Positions 22,249-32,655 of a DNA stretch of 36,282 nt are shown one piece after another. Positions within the stretch are counted from its first letter, which is position 1. The number at the start of each line of letters is the position of its first letter. Source of the stretch: Cylindrodendrum hubeiense (Eukaryota > Ascomycota > Sordariomycetes > Hypocreales > Nectriaceae); assembly GCA_014621425.1 (NCBI GenBank), contig JAANBB010000407.1, forward strand, positions 1 to 36,282, written 5' to 3'. The translations under genes and the position numbers were made by a program. The notes under the pieces were generated by a model. The model made no database searches and was not told the origin of the DNA. It was given only the letters and a program-made list of their open reading frames with translations.

Positions 22249-22603
22249 TTTAGAATTTGATTTTTGGTGTTTTGGGGACTTGGAGGGAGCGTTAGGATAA
22301 TTGGTAGTCACTTGTTTTTGGTTGTCGGTCGGTAGATGAAAGGGTGGCGTTACGTGAATGTGATAGTTGGATGGGTTTGGGATGGGTTTGGACGAGATTG
22401 GCACAGCATGCAGACTTTGATTTGGCTTGGCTTTGACAGATAATACATCGGTTTCGGACAACTACAAGCGAGCATCAGATCACTCATGGTGAATGTTTGT
22501 CGTAATTATCGGTGAACTTGTTTCCTCTCTCCGTTGATGTACACCGGCCATACTAGCAAGGGATGAAATCCAGCCTGGGATCTCCTCCCAACTCGTCGCG
22601 AAT
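22249..22603. other. Convergent 3' intergenic region (LIM gene / SUMO), no gene
   Basis: This 355-base region is T/G-rich on the plus strand. Nothing beyond the presumed 3' UTRs of the two flanking genes can be recognised. Confidence 0.6.
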
Positions 22604-22967
22604 CTAGCACCCACCAACCTGCTCCTGGTGAACCTCGAGCGTATCGCCGTCTTGCATCTCGAGCTACAGAGGGGTCTGTCAGCATACAATTCCGAACGTG
22701 GGGAGGGCAGGGGGGATAGGCATCTGCACGTACGGCATCGGGGGTGTCTGAAGCCTGGACACGGGTGCCGTCGAAGAGAAACCGGACGGAGCTGAGAGCC
22801 TTGCCTTGGCGCTCGCAGAAGGCACCCATCAGCTTCTCGAGCTTGGTGGTGCGCTTGATCTTGAAGAAGACCTCGTTGTTGTTGTCCGTCACCTTGATGT
22901 TCAGGTGCTCGGTGTTTCCGGGGCCCTGCTCGCCGCCGGGGGCGCCGTTCTCGTTCTCGCCAGACAT
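22604..22967 (-). CDS. smt3: SUMO (Smt3), small ubiquitin-like modifier
   Basis: Two exons on the minus strand, 22734-22967 and 22604-22663, separated by a 70-nt intron (donor GTACGT, acceptor CTGTAG). The product is 97 residues. A flexible acidic/Gly-rich N-terminus (MSGENENGAPGGEQGPG) leads to a ubiquitin fold from HLNIKVTDNNNEVFFKIKRT through RFLFDGTRV to a C-terminal EVHQEQVGGC. The Gly-Gly pair is the conjugation end; a single Cys follows and would be removed by a Ulp-type protease. Intron placement after DTPDA joins the last strand (LEMQDGDTLEVHQEQ), which is conserved in SUMO. SUMO is attached to lysines via Aos1/Uba2 and Ubc9 and acts mainly in the nucleus. The long upstream minus frame to 23339 is not part of the protein. 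Confidence 0.95.
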
Positions 22968-23918
22968 GGTTGATGCGATGTAGGTTGGTAGAAAGCTGCG
23001 CGGACGTTGGGGATCAGCATGCGACTCGGGTGAGTGAGGACTCTCGTCGGTTTCACCGTACAAACCTTTGGGTGATGTCTGTGTCAAGTGGGTGGGGTGC
23101 GCCGAGGGGTCGTCGATCAAATGCGATGGTGTTGCAGCGTCAAGCTGGTAGGAGGCAGCGGTAGAAGAAGAGGTTTTAGGCGAATAAAGCGGGAGGAGAA
23201 TAGAGAGGGCTCGCAGCCTTTTACTGTCAGTGTTGCGGGAAGAGGGACGAGTGCGTGCGTAAGGTGAAGTGAAGGCGGCCCGGTCGCAAACGAGGCAGAG
23301 GAGAGAAGGCACCGGAAGGTGGGGAGCGCCACACACCATTGGCTAACCAGCCACCAGGCCGGTGCACGGAGACTGAAGCCAGTAACAGAGAGCTGACCTC
23401 AGCGTTCGAAACAGACGGGACTCTTTGCGTTTGCTGGGAATGCCGAGTTCTAGGTACCCATGTCATCAGGTATTCTCTCTCGCACTCTTGCGTCCCGGGT
23501 ATGCAGTCTCGCGTTAGCTCCCTTCTTCACGCCTGGTGGTTGCAGGACAGAGAGAAGACAGCCAGACCGTTCCTGGTCATTGTCAACTCTGAATGACTAT
23601 TCTCTCCATCAACCAGAAGTTGTTTGCGCGGTATTCAAACCCATAAGGGCCTCGAGGATGATTCTTTCCAACCCGCATGCATTCCTACGTCTTAATCCGA
23701 TACAAGAGGGTCTATTGAAGTTCACCCAGAAAAAAGATGGGAAATCTAGTTTGTACACGCTGTATTGCTGTACTGAGTGTGGCTGTCACCGATGGAAATG
23801 TGTGGCTTGTGTGGCACCATCTGTCCGTTACTTTGTTCATCCAAGCAACAGTTGCCTGCTCATTCTTGCTCCCGCGTCATTCACACGCTTGTCCGACCTT
23901 TGAAGACAAACAGCTACC
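22968..23918. promoter_or_regulatory. Divergent promoter region between smt3 and cmc4
   Basis: This 951-base region separates the start codons of two outward-facing genes. Open frames on both strands (for example a 147-codon plus ORF at 23460-23903) show no domain and overlap one another. No repeats stand out. Confidence 0.55.
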
Positions 23919-24331
23919 ATGGTACGTATACCCAATGCCTCACGGGTTTTGCTTTCGCTGATACAATTCTACGCAGGCTCACAAAGATGATGTCGAAGCC
24001 AAGCCTGCTTGCCTTCCTCGTGCAGTAAGTTCAGAAGCCACGGATGCCCAGAAATTTCGACTACGTGACTGATCGGTCTCGTTGTGCAGTGCGCAATCCA
24101 AGGTATGAAGACTCTGACAGCCCTCAACCGAGCAATTTGCTTACCACATCATGGACAGACTGCCTGACGCGCAACAATTACAACGACGCCAAGTGTCAAA
24201 CAACCATCAAGGCTCTCTATGAATGCTGCGAGGTTTTCTACGAACGCAACGGGGACGAGGGAACTACCCCGTGCTGTCCGAAGCCGAATTTGCTGCGACT
24301 GAAGCTGCAGCAGTTAAGGGAAGGGAATTGA
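23919..24331 (+). CDS. cmc4: Cmc4, mitochondrial CX9C-type intermembrane-space protein
   Basis: Four coding exons: 23919-23921 (ATG only), 23977-24024, 24090-24102 (13 nt) and 24159-24331; introns are 55, 65 and 56 nt. The product is 78 residues. After MAHKDDVEAKPACLPR comes ACAIQDCL, a spaced Cys pair (CLTRNNYNDAKC), then ALYECCEVFYE and TPCCPKPNLLRLK. The cysteine spacing and the CAIQDC and YxCCxxFY motifs match the Cmc4 family, small twin-Cys intermembrane-space proteins imported by Mia40. Their exact role is not well defined; a link to respiratory-chain biogenesis is inferred from the family. The first exon contributes only the start codon and the third exon supplies a Cys of the fold. 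The stretch after the last exon is A/T-rich 3' UTR. Confidence 0.9.
24090..24102 (+). other. 13-nt microexon of cmc4
   Basis: The 13 bases TGCGCAATCCAAG are bounded by an acceptor (GTGCAG) and a donor (GTATGA). They encode Cys-Ala-Ile-Gln plus the first base of Asp, i.e. the centre of the conserved ACAIQDC motif. Skipping it would shift the frame (13 is not a multiple of 3). Confidence 0.85.
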
Positions 24332-25034
24332 TCTGTAACGCTCATCGTTATGTCCGCCGGTATGGATACTCAGGCAACTGAATTGAGGAGCGCCGAAGCT
24401 TTTCTAGGCGATCATTGAGCACGCAAGAGACCCTCAAGGGATCTGAACGGGCATTGAAATATCCTGTTCCGAGACTCTAATATGAATGCCTATGACATTA
24501 ATAATGAGAGAAGAAGAAAAAGAGAAAAAATTGAAGCTGAGTGGGGTTCTAGATGAAGGATCACAGTGCGCCAAGTCCATTCATTCACTGTCTTGCACTG
24601 TGATATCCTGCCTGAGGCGTGGCCGTGATTAGCGCGAATCCGTAGCTGCGCTTGCTGCTGCCCGGCCAGGCACTGAGGTACGTACCGACCCAGGAAAAGC
24701 TCCCCAGTAGCAGGCGCGCTGGGCTAAGCAACATAACAGTCCAGCAATTCTTTAATTTTGCGTCGAGCATCAACTCGCGACAGCTCCCGCAAACCCGCCA
24801 CGAGTGACTCAACTATTCCACCTTTGCAATATATAAACCCGCGATTTCCATCCTGCACCCAGGCCTGGGTATGCATGCGACCCTGAACGAGCTCACGCCT
24901 TGGACCCCAGCGGCCGACCAAGCCGATTAGGGTCAACCACTCGACTTCGTTGCTCAAGACCCTTCTTCACATCTGAGCACCGCCGTGGTTTGGCTCGACC
25001 ATTTCCTCGAAACAAAATCCCCTACACAGTCAAT
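24332..25034. other. Intergenic region between cmc4 and nup84
   Basis: This 703-base region contains an A/G-rich tract (about 24506-24530) and otherwise no repeats or supported ORFs. It holds the cmc4 3' UTR and the nup84 promoter. The nup84 frame is open back to 24900, but that extension lacks protein character. Confidence 0.55.
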
Positions 25035-27912
25035 ATGGACGTCATCATCCAAAACGAGGCCCCCTCGCCTCTCAACGCGGGTCCCGAAGTCGAAGAGTTC
25101 GCCAACGCTCTAGACGATTGCATGTCCCCTCTCCTGTCACCCTCAGACAAACGAGACCGAATACTCGAGCTCCCTCGAAAGTACTACGAGAACGCGCTGC
25201 GACGACTAGCGCACGTACGGCCGAGAATCGCACGCGAAGGCACCCACGATGATGCCGATATGGATGTGGACGAGGCCGAGACTGGGAGTGACAATCACGC
25301 TTCCACCAAGCAGATCAAGCGTCTTGAGAAGGAGGCTCAGACTTGGGACCTGGTGCGCCGACTTCTACCGCTGAGATACCCTAGTTCAACCACACATGCA
25401 TTGGCTTTCGGTTCCTCCAAAGCTGCGCCTGCCGACTTGCTAAATGATTTCCTGGAAACCGATCCATTGGCGAAAGAACGCCGAGCTGTTATCGAGTGGT
25501 TGCAGAGCAATGCTGCCTCGGGCCCAGACATTGATGAGCTCGCGCGCGAGCTTCAGCAGAATGCCGACAGAGGGGACATAATAGCCCACGGCTGGCTTCA
25601 TACGCGCTCATCCATCAAGCTGAGAAAAAGCGTCACTGCCTGGCCACACCTGCTGGACCGCCAATCCCCGAGCATCGCAAATTCTCATATCAACTCCGAC
25701 GGTGCGCCTCTCGTCACGCAGTTGGATCCTGATGCCGCCACTCGCCAAGGCCGAAAGCTGGAACCCCAAGACGAATACTTCGAGCGCGCTATATGGCTCG
25801 GATGCTTTGAACATCTTCGCCGGGGATCTAGTCTGGACGTGATTCGCGAATGGTGCCAAGAACGAACCGAGATGTGGCGAGCCATCTCTGCGTCTGCTAT
25901 GCTACTATCAGCCGACAGCAGCAAAGGTAGCCCTGTGTCCAACCCAGCATCGTTGGCACTCTGGCGGCGGATGTGCTTCGGCCTCGCTCGCCAAGGCGGC
26001 TGCGACGATTACGAGCGTGCTGTTTATGGCGTGCTCTCTGGTGACATTACCAGCGTTGAAAAGGTTGCCCTTACCTGGGATGACTTCCTCTTCGCCAACT
26101 ACAATGCTCTCTTGCGCACACAGCTTGATACATTCATCCTGGGTCAATGTCCGCCTGAAGTGGCTTCCAATCTGACCCAGTCCTTCTCGTCTTTTGACGC
26201 CGTCCAGTTCCACGGGGAGCCAGAGACTGTCGAGAAGCGCCTGATTCGCTCGCTCGAGTCGAACCCACAGATTCGTAACGAAGCCATCGAACCTAATAAG
26301 GCCATTCAGGCCTCGCTAATCTCGAGGGAAATTGAACATCATCTTTACGAGCAGGGCTTGGTCATATCTGCGGGCACAGACAACAAGGGTACTTCGAAGC
26401 TTCTTTACCGTTCTGAGACCAATGGTCTTCCTGTGAACAATGACAAGTTTTTCCAGGCGGATCAGCATCACGGACTCCGCATAGTTGCTCATGTTTACCT
26501 GCTCATTACACTGCTTGAGAAACTTGGCTCTGAGGGGGGCTCTTTAGCTCCTCCGTCTTCACCTCCAGAATGGAGACGAGCTCAGGAAAATATTCTGGCT
26601 GGGTACACAAACTACTTGCGACTTGCTCAAATGCAGGAGCTAATACCCCTGTACTGTTCTATCCTGGAGCCACCTAGGTCCTACGAAGTGCTCAGCTTCA
26701 ACCTCATCTCCGAAAATGACCCAAAGCAGCGCCTGATACAGCTCAAGCTTATCAAGAAGGCTGGAATCGATGTGTTGACATTCGTTAAGACTCAAGCATG
26801 GCTCATGTATGATGACCTCGGCCCTGCGAAGAGCACCTTCCCAGCCAAGGATTCGTTCTCCATCATCCAACCAGGACCACCCACATCTCGGCGCGGACGG
26901 CCAATCAAGGCAGACTTCTTCGGGGACGAGGAAGATGTTGTTGAAATCCGACATGAGCATCTGATTAGGTCACTAGAGTGGCTGATGTTGGTGGGTGAGA
27001 CATGGCCAAATGTCTTTTCTGTTGGTACCAAGGTCTACAAATTCTTCCTCAGTAAGTAAAAATGCAGCGTGATTGAATAGAGGAGAGGCTAATACCACAA
27101 TAGAAAACATGAATCTCAACGCTGCACGACAGCTGATGAAGAGGGTGCCCTTTGCCGACGTCGTTGCAGGTTTCACTACGCAAGAGGAGCAGGAGGGCGC
27201 CTGGTTTGAGGACATTGAGTTCTGGGCTCAGCAGCTTGAAGGAAGCCAAATCTCAGGCGTCACAGCAGAGCAGGTGGCCGCAGATGCGAGAAACTTCCGT
27301 GAATTGGAATCCCTAGTCCGAGCACTCGACGGCTTGGAGACCATTGCCTCGCTCGTGGAGCTCTTGGGGGAGTGAGTTGAACTATTCATCTAAAAAGGAG
27401 CAAGAACACTAACAGGACACAGGCTTCCACCTATGAATCACGAAATCTGGGGCGAGTTGGGCATTGAGATCAAGGCCACAAAGGAGAATATGGGGCCGCT
27501 CCTCAGAAACTGGCTACTCGTGGGCATTGAAGGTGAGCTTAGCCATATCAAGTCAACAGTCGCAGGCACTAACGTAGAAGCAGAGGGAGATGAGGAGTTG
27601 CGAGAGCTCCGGCAGGCGTATCTCCCCGAGACGATCCTGGCATATGTAAGCGCGTTGCACTTCGCGGGCACCGGACTCTCGCGAGACAACCTGCTGGAGT
27701 GCATGGAGTTGGCGGCGGTAATTGCGGAGCGGGGATCAGATCTATCCACAGTTTTTGTAACAGCTGGGCGAATGAAGGAGCTGCTTGAGGTGTTTGCAGC
27801 GTGCAGCAAAGCTCTGGCTATCAGCACGGGAGAGAAGAGAGCCAACGGTCCTAGCAGCAAGAAAGTGCGGGAGATGGGATGGTCCCGGGATTTATGGTCG
27901 GTGAAGCGGTGA
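25035..27912 (+). CDS. nup84: Nucleoporin Nup84/Nup107 (Y-complex)
   Basis: Four exons: 25035-27051, 27104-27371, 27423-27532 and 27584-27912, with introns of 52, 51 and 51 nt. The product is 907 residues. It is almost all alpha-helical in appearance, without low-complexity FG repeats, and shows segments typical of the Nup84_Nup100/Nup107 family, such as ERAIWLGCFEHLRRG in the middle and RSLEWLMLVGETWPNVFSVG before the C-terminal helical domain (KNMNLNAARQLMKRVPFAD). Nup84 is a stem subunit of the Y-shaped nuclear pore scaffold, joined to Nup145C and Nup133. The third intron (27533-27583) is in frame and stop-free but has donor GTGAGC, branch CACTAAC and acceptor AAGCAG, so I splice it. ATG 25035 has context CAATATG and starts a conserved-looking N-terminus. 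Confidence 0.9.
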
Positions 27913-28384
27913 TTTCCTGAGTTAGACATAGGCTTCGTTATTGGTTGCAAATATGCGCTTGCTGCCTTGGGCGTTGATAGAGACTTGACAACTGGGGATA
28001 AGGATGTAACATAGGGGTTTGGTAAAATATGAAAGCTTCATGGTGACGAGAGCTATCCCTCCAGCAACATGTAGAGTCGCAAACTACTTGGTGATTTTTC
28101 CAGGCCTTGCCGTACAGGTCTAACCTATATTTCTGATACTTGAATATATGGTAGCCGATTTAATATTCCCATGTGAAGTGGCTTGTTACGCAGGTAAACA
28201 GGCACTGTAGGGTGGGTACCTGCAGCTGTCCCCGCGCGTGGTGGCGCTTCGACCAACCTTAGCACCATGCCCCCCCACGTCCCGCCAACTCCCCACCTTC
28301 AACTTCCAACCTCCAACCTCTAGGCAATTCCGTTATCGCGAGCATTTTCAGGCGACAAAGCTGCTGGTGCTACCAGAGATCACC
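27913..28384. other. Intergenic region between nup84 and vps37
   Basis: This 472-base region has A/T-rich 3' UTR sequence on the left and a C/T-rich probable leader (about 28240-28384) on the right. A GGGTGGGTACCTGC element lies at about 28211-28224. No gene is seen. Confidence 0.55.
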
Positions 28385-29162
28385 ATGGCCAGCTTCACTT
28401 CCGAGCTCCAGGCCCAGACCCCCCCCGTTCTCCCGCCCAAGCCTGGGAGCCATGAGACCAGCCGCATCGCCACCCCCCAGCTCGGCTGCCTTCCCTCCGC
28501 CGCCCGATGCCGGGAATCGTCCCCCTGGCGCTGTCGTGGCTGCCCCGGTGGCTATCCCCGACCCGGGCGATCAATGGCTGCCGCAGATGCTCCAGGATAA
28601 ACCGTTCGTCTCTTCTTCTTCCCCAGTGTCCCATGTCGTGCGCTGACAGCTCCCGTGAAGGAAGCAGGACCTTGCCGAGATCCTCTCCAACCCGTCCATA
28701 CTGAACGCCATCACCCACGCCTCCGGCTCGATTCACCCTTCTCTCCAAGCCTCCCACCAAGCCCTATCGGCCGCGCTCCGCGACAACATCGACCTCGCCC
28801 AGCAGCTGGCCGATGCCGAGGCGCGGCTCGCACACCAGCGCGCAACGACGCAAGGGCAACTCCTATCGACGCACGCCCTCGAGCGACAGTGGCGGCAGAA
28901 GCAGTCTGACATGGACCACGCGCTCGCGCCCTTCTCCCCCGCGGCGCTGTACCAACAGCTTGGACAGGATGTGCAGGAGCAGGCCCTCGTGTGCCAGGCC
29001 ATGGAGGAGAGCTTCCTGGAGGGCGAAGGCGAGGGCGCGCCTGCTACGGAGCGTGAAGTGACGGATTGGGTTCGACGGTACCGCGAGGCAAAACTGCAGT
29101 CCTACCTGCGGCAGGAGCGGAAGGAGAGGTGGGATGAGGGACGGGTTGGGGGCTGGAGGTGA
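28385..29162 (+). CDS. vps37: Vps37, ESCRT-I subunit (Mod(r) domain), with an apparent one-base frameshift
   Basis: Two exons, 28385-28603 and 28661-29162, around a 57-nt intron (donor GTTCGT, branch GCTGAC, acceptor GTGAAG). The N-terminal frame reads MASFTSELQAQTPPVLPPKP and on to GSHETSRIATP; the frame then has to change by one base at or just after the C6 run 28473-28478 to continue as AAFPPPPDAGNRPP, IPDPGDQWLPQMLQDK and the Mod(r) domain. That domain (about residues 75-239) is helical, with LAEILSNPSILNAIT, HPSLQASHQAL, LSTHALERQWRQKQSDMDHA and ATEREVTDWVRRYREAK. Total length would be about 239 residues. Vps37 bridges the ESCRT-I headpiece and works in sorting ubiquitinated cargo at endosomes. 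The shift may be a sequencing error, or the gene may start at the in-frame ATG 28452, losing the first ~22 residues. Confidence 0.8.
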
Positions 29163-29661
29163 AGAGAGGGATGCGTCTTTGGCTGGGTTGGCATGGAAAT
29201 GATGATTTGCCTTTTTGTTTAGCTACACCTCTACACGTTTACGACGAGGATCATGTGAATACCCGGAAAGCATACTTGTGGAGTTATGTATAACGAAAAT
29301 TGACGTTCAATATGAAGCTCTTGAGACCCCTTTCTCTGCTAGTTCCGTCATGTTTTGTAGCTCCATTTCTCTTAACGGCTACTAAATATTTATTCGTTCC
29401 TTCGTTAAAAATCTGCGTGCACTTCTCTCCTGAAGTGCATCCAAAACTAGCTACATAGTATATGACCTCTTGCAGTCTGTGACGTGCCCTCATCATCGTC
29501 GGCTCGACAGACCTACAGGAGTTGAATGATGTGACGGTGAAGAGAAGGGCGTGAATGGAACAGGGTATATCGAAGGGCAAACAACGCTCCCGCCTGGGAG
29601 AATACTGTAATGACTTGATCCCCGAGTCGGTTGGCGGCGCGGGGCTGCTTCCTATGGCATT
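29163..29661. other. Convergent 3' intergenic region, A/T-rich, no gene
   Basis: This 499-base region lies between vps37 and the minus-strand gene of unknown function. It is richer in A/T than the flanks, has no repeats and no ORF with recognisable content. Confidence 0.6.
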
Positions 29662-30860
29662 TTACAGCGCGCTGAAGGGACTCTTTTTCATGTCCGGGCT
29701 GCGCGGGCTAAGGGGCAGGGCGAAGAGATCATCATCCGGATCCTGGCGGTCCATTCGGACAGGAGCCGAGACGGTGGCGGCGATGTCGCCATGAAGGGCG
29801 GCGTTCAGAGATAGGGGACCCGAGGGGGCCTTGCTAGCCATGGAAGAGAAGGACGATACGGCAATATCGACGCCTTGTGGGGAGAGGGTGTGAGACTGGC
29901 TACCGGCAGCAGTGAAGGTGTTGGCTATGCGTTGCGTGTTAGTCCCGGGCTTGATATTACAAATCGATCATGAACATGTTCCTTACCAGATAAGCTGGGT
30001 GTTAGATCCGCTGGGGACGTCGCCAACTTTAGACCCCTGAGCTTGTCTCCCAGTCTGCTAGTAACAGTAGATCGAGTCGACACAGGGCTATGCCTGGTAG
30101 GAGGAGCTCGAAGGAACGTATCCTGGATCCACTGCTTCTCTGCGAGAGCCATCTCCAGCCCGACGCTCTCAGCATTGGCACGCATCTCCTCAGCCACCTC
30201 ATGATCAAGGGCAGCTAGTCGGCGGCGGGCCCAGATGGTGTGTAGCACACCGCGGATGCCCGCCTCGGCATCGAAGCCGGGAGGGAAGATGGCCGGAAGG
30301 GGCTTGAGGATTAAGCTGGAACGATGGTCGCCGGTGGGCGGAGTGAGGGTGATGGTTGCGGGGACTGGGGCTTCTGGAGGCAGGAGAAAGTAGACTCGGC
30401 GGCGGGTTGAGGTTTGGTCTGCGGAGGAGGCGGAGGAGGAGGACGCCGGGGCAGAGTCGGAGTCGGCATCGGCGGCGCGGAGGACGGTGGTCTTGCCAGG
30501 CCACGAGACCTCCCAGTTAGAGGAGGTCCAGGTGGGTCGACGGCTGGTTCTGGTATCCTCGGTTGCGTTAGTGGTGTCGGCTAGGCCAGAGCCGGAGTGG
30601 GCATCAAAGCCCGGAGCCGGGTCCGGAGCGGAGACGTGTTGACGGTCGGCGGCCGGGACGGCGTCGGGAGGCGCGGAAGACTCGGCAGAAGCGGCGGCAG
30701 GGGCTTTCTCCACGACGGCATCGGGATACCACTCGACCATGAGGATCTTGGTGCCCGCATCGCTGAACTCAAACCTGGCCAGGTGGGCGGCGGTGATAGG
30801 GGGATCCTCGGCCGCCGGTGGCTGCAGGGCTGGCCGAGGAGGCCCCGAGGACGGGTCCAT
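29662..30860 (-). CDS. Fungal protein of unknown function
   Basis: Two exons on the minus strand, 29987-30860 and 29662-29924, with a 62-nt intron (donor GTAAGG, acceptor CGCATAG). The product is 378 residues. I do not recognise a named domain. Visible parts are: an N-terminal ordered-looking segment (LARFEFSDAGTKILMVEWYP), an Ala/Ser/Pro-rich spacer, a second segment (NWEVSWPGKTTVLR, then RRRVYFLLPPEAPVPATITL), a helical region with GVLHTIWARRRLA and EMRANAESVGLEMALAEKQW, and a C-terminal tail rich in Ser-Pro (DDDLFALPLSPRSPDMKKSP) ending FSAL. The tail reads cleanly across the intron, which supports the gene model. The SP sites could be kinase targets. No signal peptide or membrane segment is seen. 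ATG 30860 was chosen over the TTG-initiated extension. Confidence 0.8.
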
Positions 30861-31071
30861 GAGCAAGCGAAGTGTGTTGGTTTGGGTTGGTTTTATTTGC
30901 TCCCTTCCGGCGATTGCGGCGCGGTGGTGGCGGCGGGAGTGTCCAGACCAGATCTAATCGAGCCGGGGGAAAACAAAAACAAAAAAAAAGGGATTATTGG
31001 CAAAAAGTCACACTGGATTGATTGCTGGGATGGATGTTGGATGGGCCGAGTCGGGGATCGGTCCGGTGTGA

Positions 31072-31101
31072 TTCTGGCCTTCTGGCCTTCTGGCCTTCTG
31101 G
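31072..31101. repeat. 8-bp tandem repeat TTCTGGCC, 3.75 copies
   Basis: Perfect head-to-tail copies of TTCTGGCC in the region upstream of the minus-strand gene of unknown function. Confidence 0.85.
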
Positions 31102-31414
31102 AGGTTCCCACTTCGCACAGCTCCGCTCGCTCGCCGCCTGGAGGTTGCTCGGTCCCTCTTGCTGGTCAGCGGTCACGTCACTTCAAGGTCACGTCACCGA
31201 CATGTATCTCGAGCAAAACGGCGATGAGGCGAAACCGGGCAGCAGGGACGAAATAGCCCACACCGGGGAAGGGAAGGGGGTGGAGGGGTCGGTCGAGTCA
31301 GGGGACGACGGTGAGGGACATTGTTGGTGGAGGAGCGTTGCGAGGCGTGATGCTGCGCTGGGGGAAGGACTGGGGATGGCCTGGGGATGGACTGGGGAGG
31401 GAGCCGACGTGGAC

Positions 31415-31459
31415 GCGGACGTGGGAAAGGCGGACGTGGGAAAGGCGGACGCGGGAAAG
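31415..31459. repeat. 15-bp minisatellite, three copies
   Basis: The unit GCGGACGTGGGAAAG occurs three times head to tail; the last copy has one substitution. Because 15 is a multiple of 3, it generates fake repeat peptides in several frames. Confidence 0.85.
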
Positions 31460-32272
31460 GCGTATGTGCGCTGGCGGGTAGCATACGCGGTTACGGTTAC
31501 GGGGTTTAAATTGCTGGGGGTTACGCGTGCTGGCGGAGCATGATGCCAAGAGCGAGAGCGAGAGCGCAGTCTACTTGGGTGTTGTGTGCTTGCGGGCTGG
31601 TGGTAATCGGTAGTAATAATCCCCAGTGGAAATCAATCAACCGTAAGAATCCATCAGTCAACGTGGCCGCCTACTAACTACCTACCTGCAACTGTTAACT
31701 AACCAGCAGCAGTCAGCACAGTCAGCAGGGACACACAGTCAGTGCAGTGCCTTCGGGCTGGGAGGCGTTGTTGATGGAGCTCGCGCCACCTGCGGAGAGA
31801 GCCTGGGTCTTCTGGGTCTTCTTGGGTTGGACGTGCGGACACCCCGTAAAGTGATTAGCTACGCTGGGCTCACTTTGTAAATAACAGCCAATCCACGGAT
31901 TCTCCAAGATTGTCAAAGAGCGTCCCATATAAAACGGGGCGGTGCATGCTACTGGCTTGCCCTACCGACTAGCACGGCGCATGCCCGGAGCCAGTCCGGT
32001 CAAAATTCGGCAGCATCGGAGCTTTATTCTTAAATTTGGTTTTCTGAGAGTTGCCTTGCCTTGCCGATCACTCAACCCCAGGTCGATAGGAAGCACATGA
32101 ATCAATGCAAGGCCTCGGGTTTGGCCAGTCTCTCTAGGCTCCTGACCTGTCTAATGTAACGACGGGCCGGACGGACTTGTTTCTCTACGTGGGTACCTAC
32201 TATGTAAGGCGGGTACGTAGGCATGTAGGTACGTAAGTGGCCCCGGCCGGGTTGCATACATACCGAGGTAAA

Positions 32273-32298
32273 AGGTAGGTAGGTAGGTAGGTAGGTAG
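32273..32298. repeat. AGGT tetranucleotide microsatellite
   Basis: Six and a half perfect copies of AGGT. The surrounding 100 bases contain further GGTACC, GTACGTA and TAGGTA words. Confidence 0.85.
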
Positions 32299-32600
32299 CT
32301 GAGTTGCAGACAACGCATACAATGTACGTTCCGAACCTGTTGCTCCAGGCCAACGCATGACTACTGAACAAAGGATAACGGACGACTCGGCGGCTGCGAG
32401 ATCTTGCCGGGCCGGGGAATTTCAAAACCATGTGCTGCTGATGCCGGTGCCGAATTGGACGGCACGCTCGCTGTTCCGCCGATCCCATGGACCCAGCCAA
32501 TGCAGGCCCCCCGAGCGGCTTGCCCGGAGGGGATAAAAATAAAGAAAAAAGCTCCGAGGAGCCCGACACCACGTACAGAGCATGCACGCCAATTGTAAAC

Positions 32601-32655
32601 GTGGTGTGGTGTGGTGAGGTGAGGTAAGGTAAGGTCATGTAAGGCGAGGTGAGGC
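32601..32655. repeat. Degenerate pentanucleotide array (GTGGT/GAGGT/AAGGT), 11 units
   Basis: Read in register, the tract is GTGGT three times, GAGGT twice, AAGGT twice, CATGT, AAGGC, GAGGT, GAGGC. The period of five is kept without indels while the units drift along the array. Confidence 0.8.

Noticed and set aside
23460..23903. 147-codon ORF with several cysteines upstream of cmc4
   Set aside because: Cysteines are irregularly placed, other frames are equally open, and the segment lies in the smt3/cmc4 divergent promoter region.
31480..31530. GGTTACGGTTACGGGG as telomere-like sequence
   Set aside because: It is not TTAGGG, occurs as two to three imperfect words only, and is internal.
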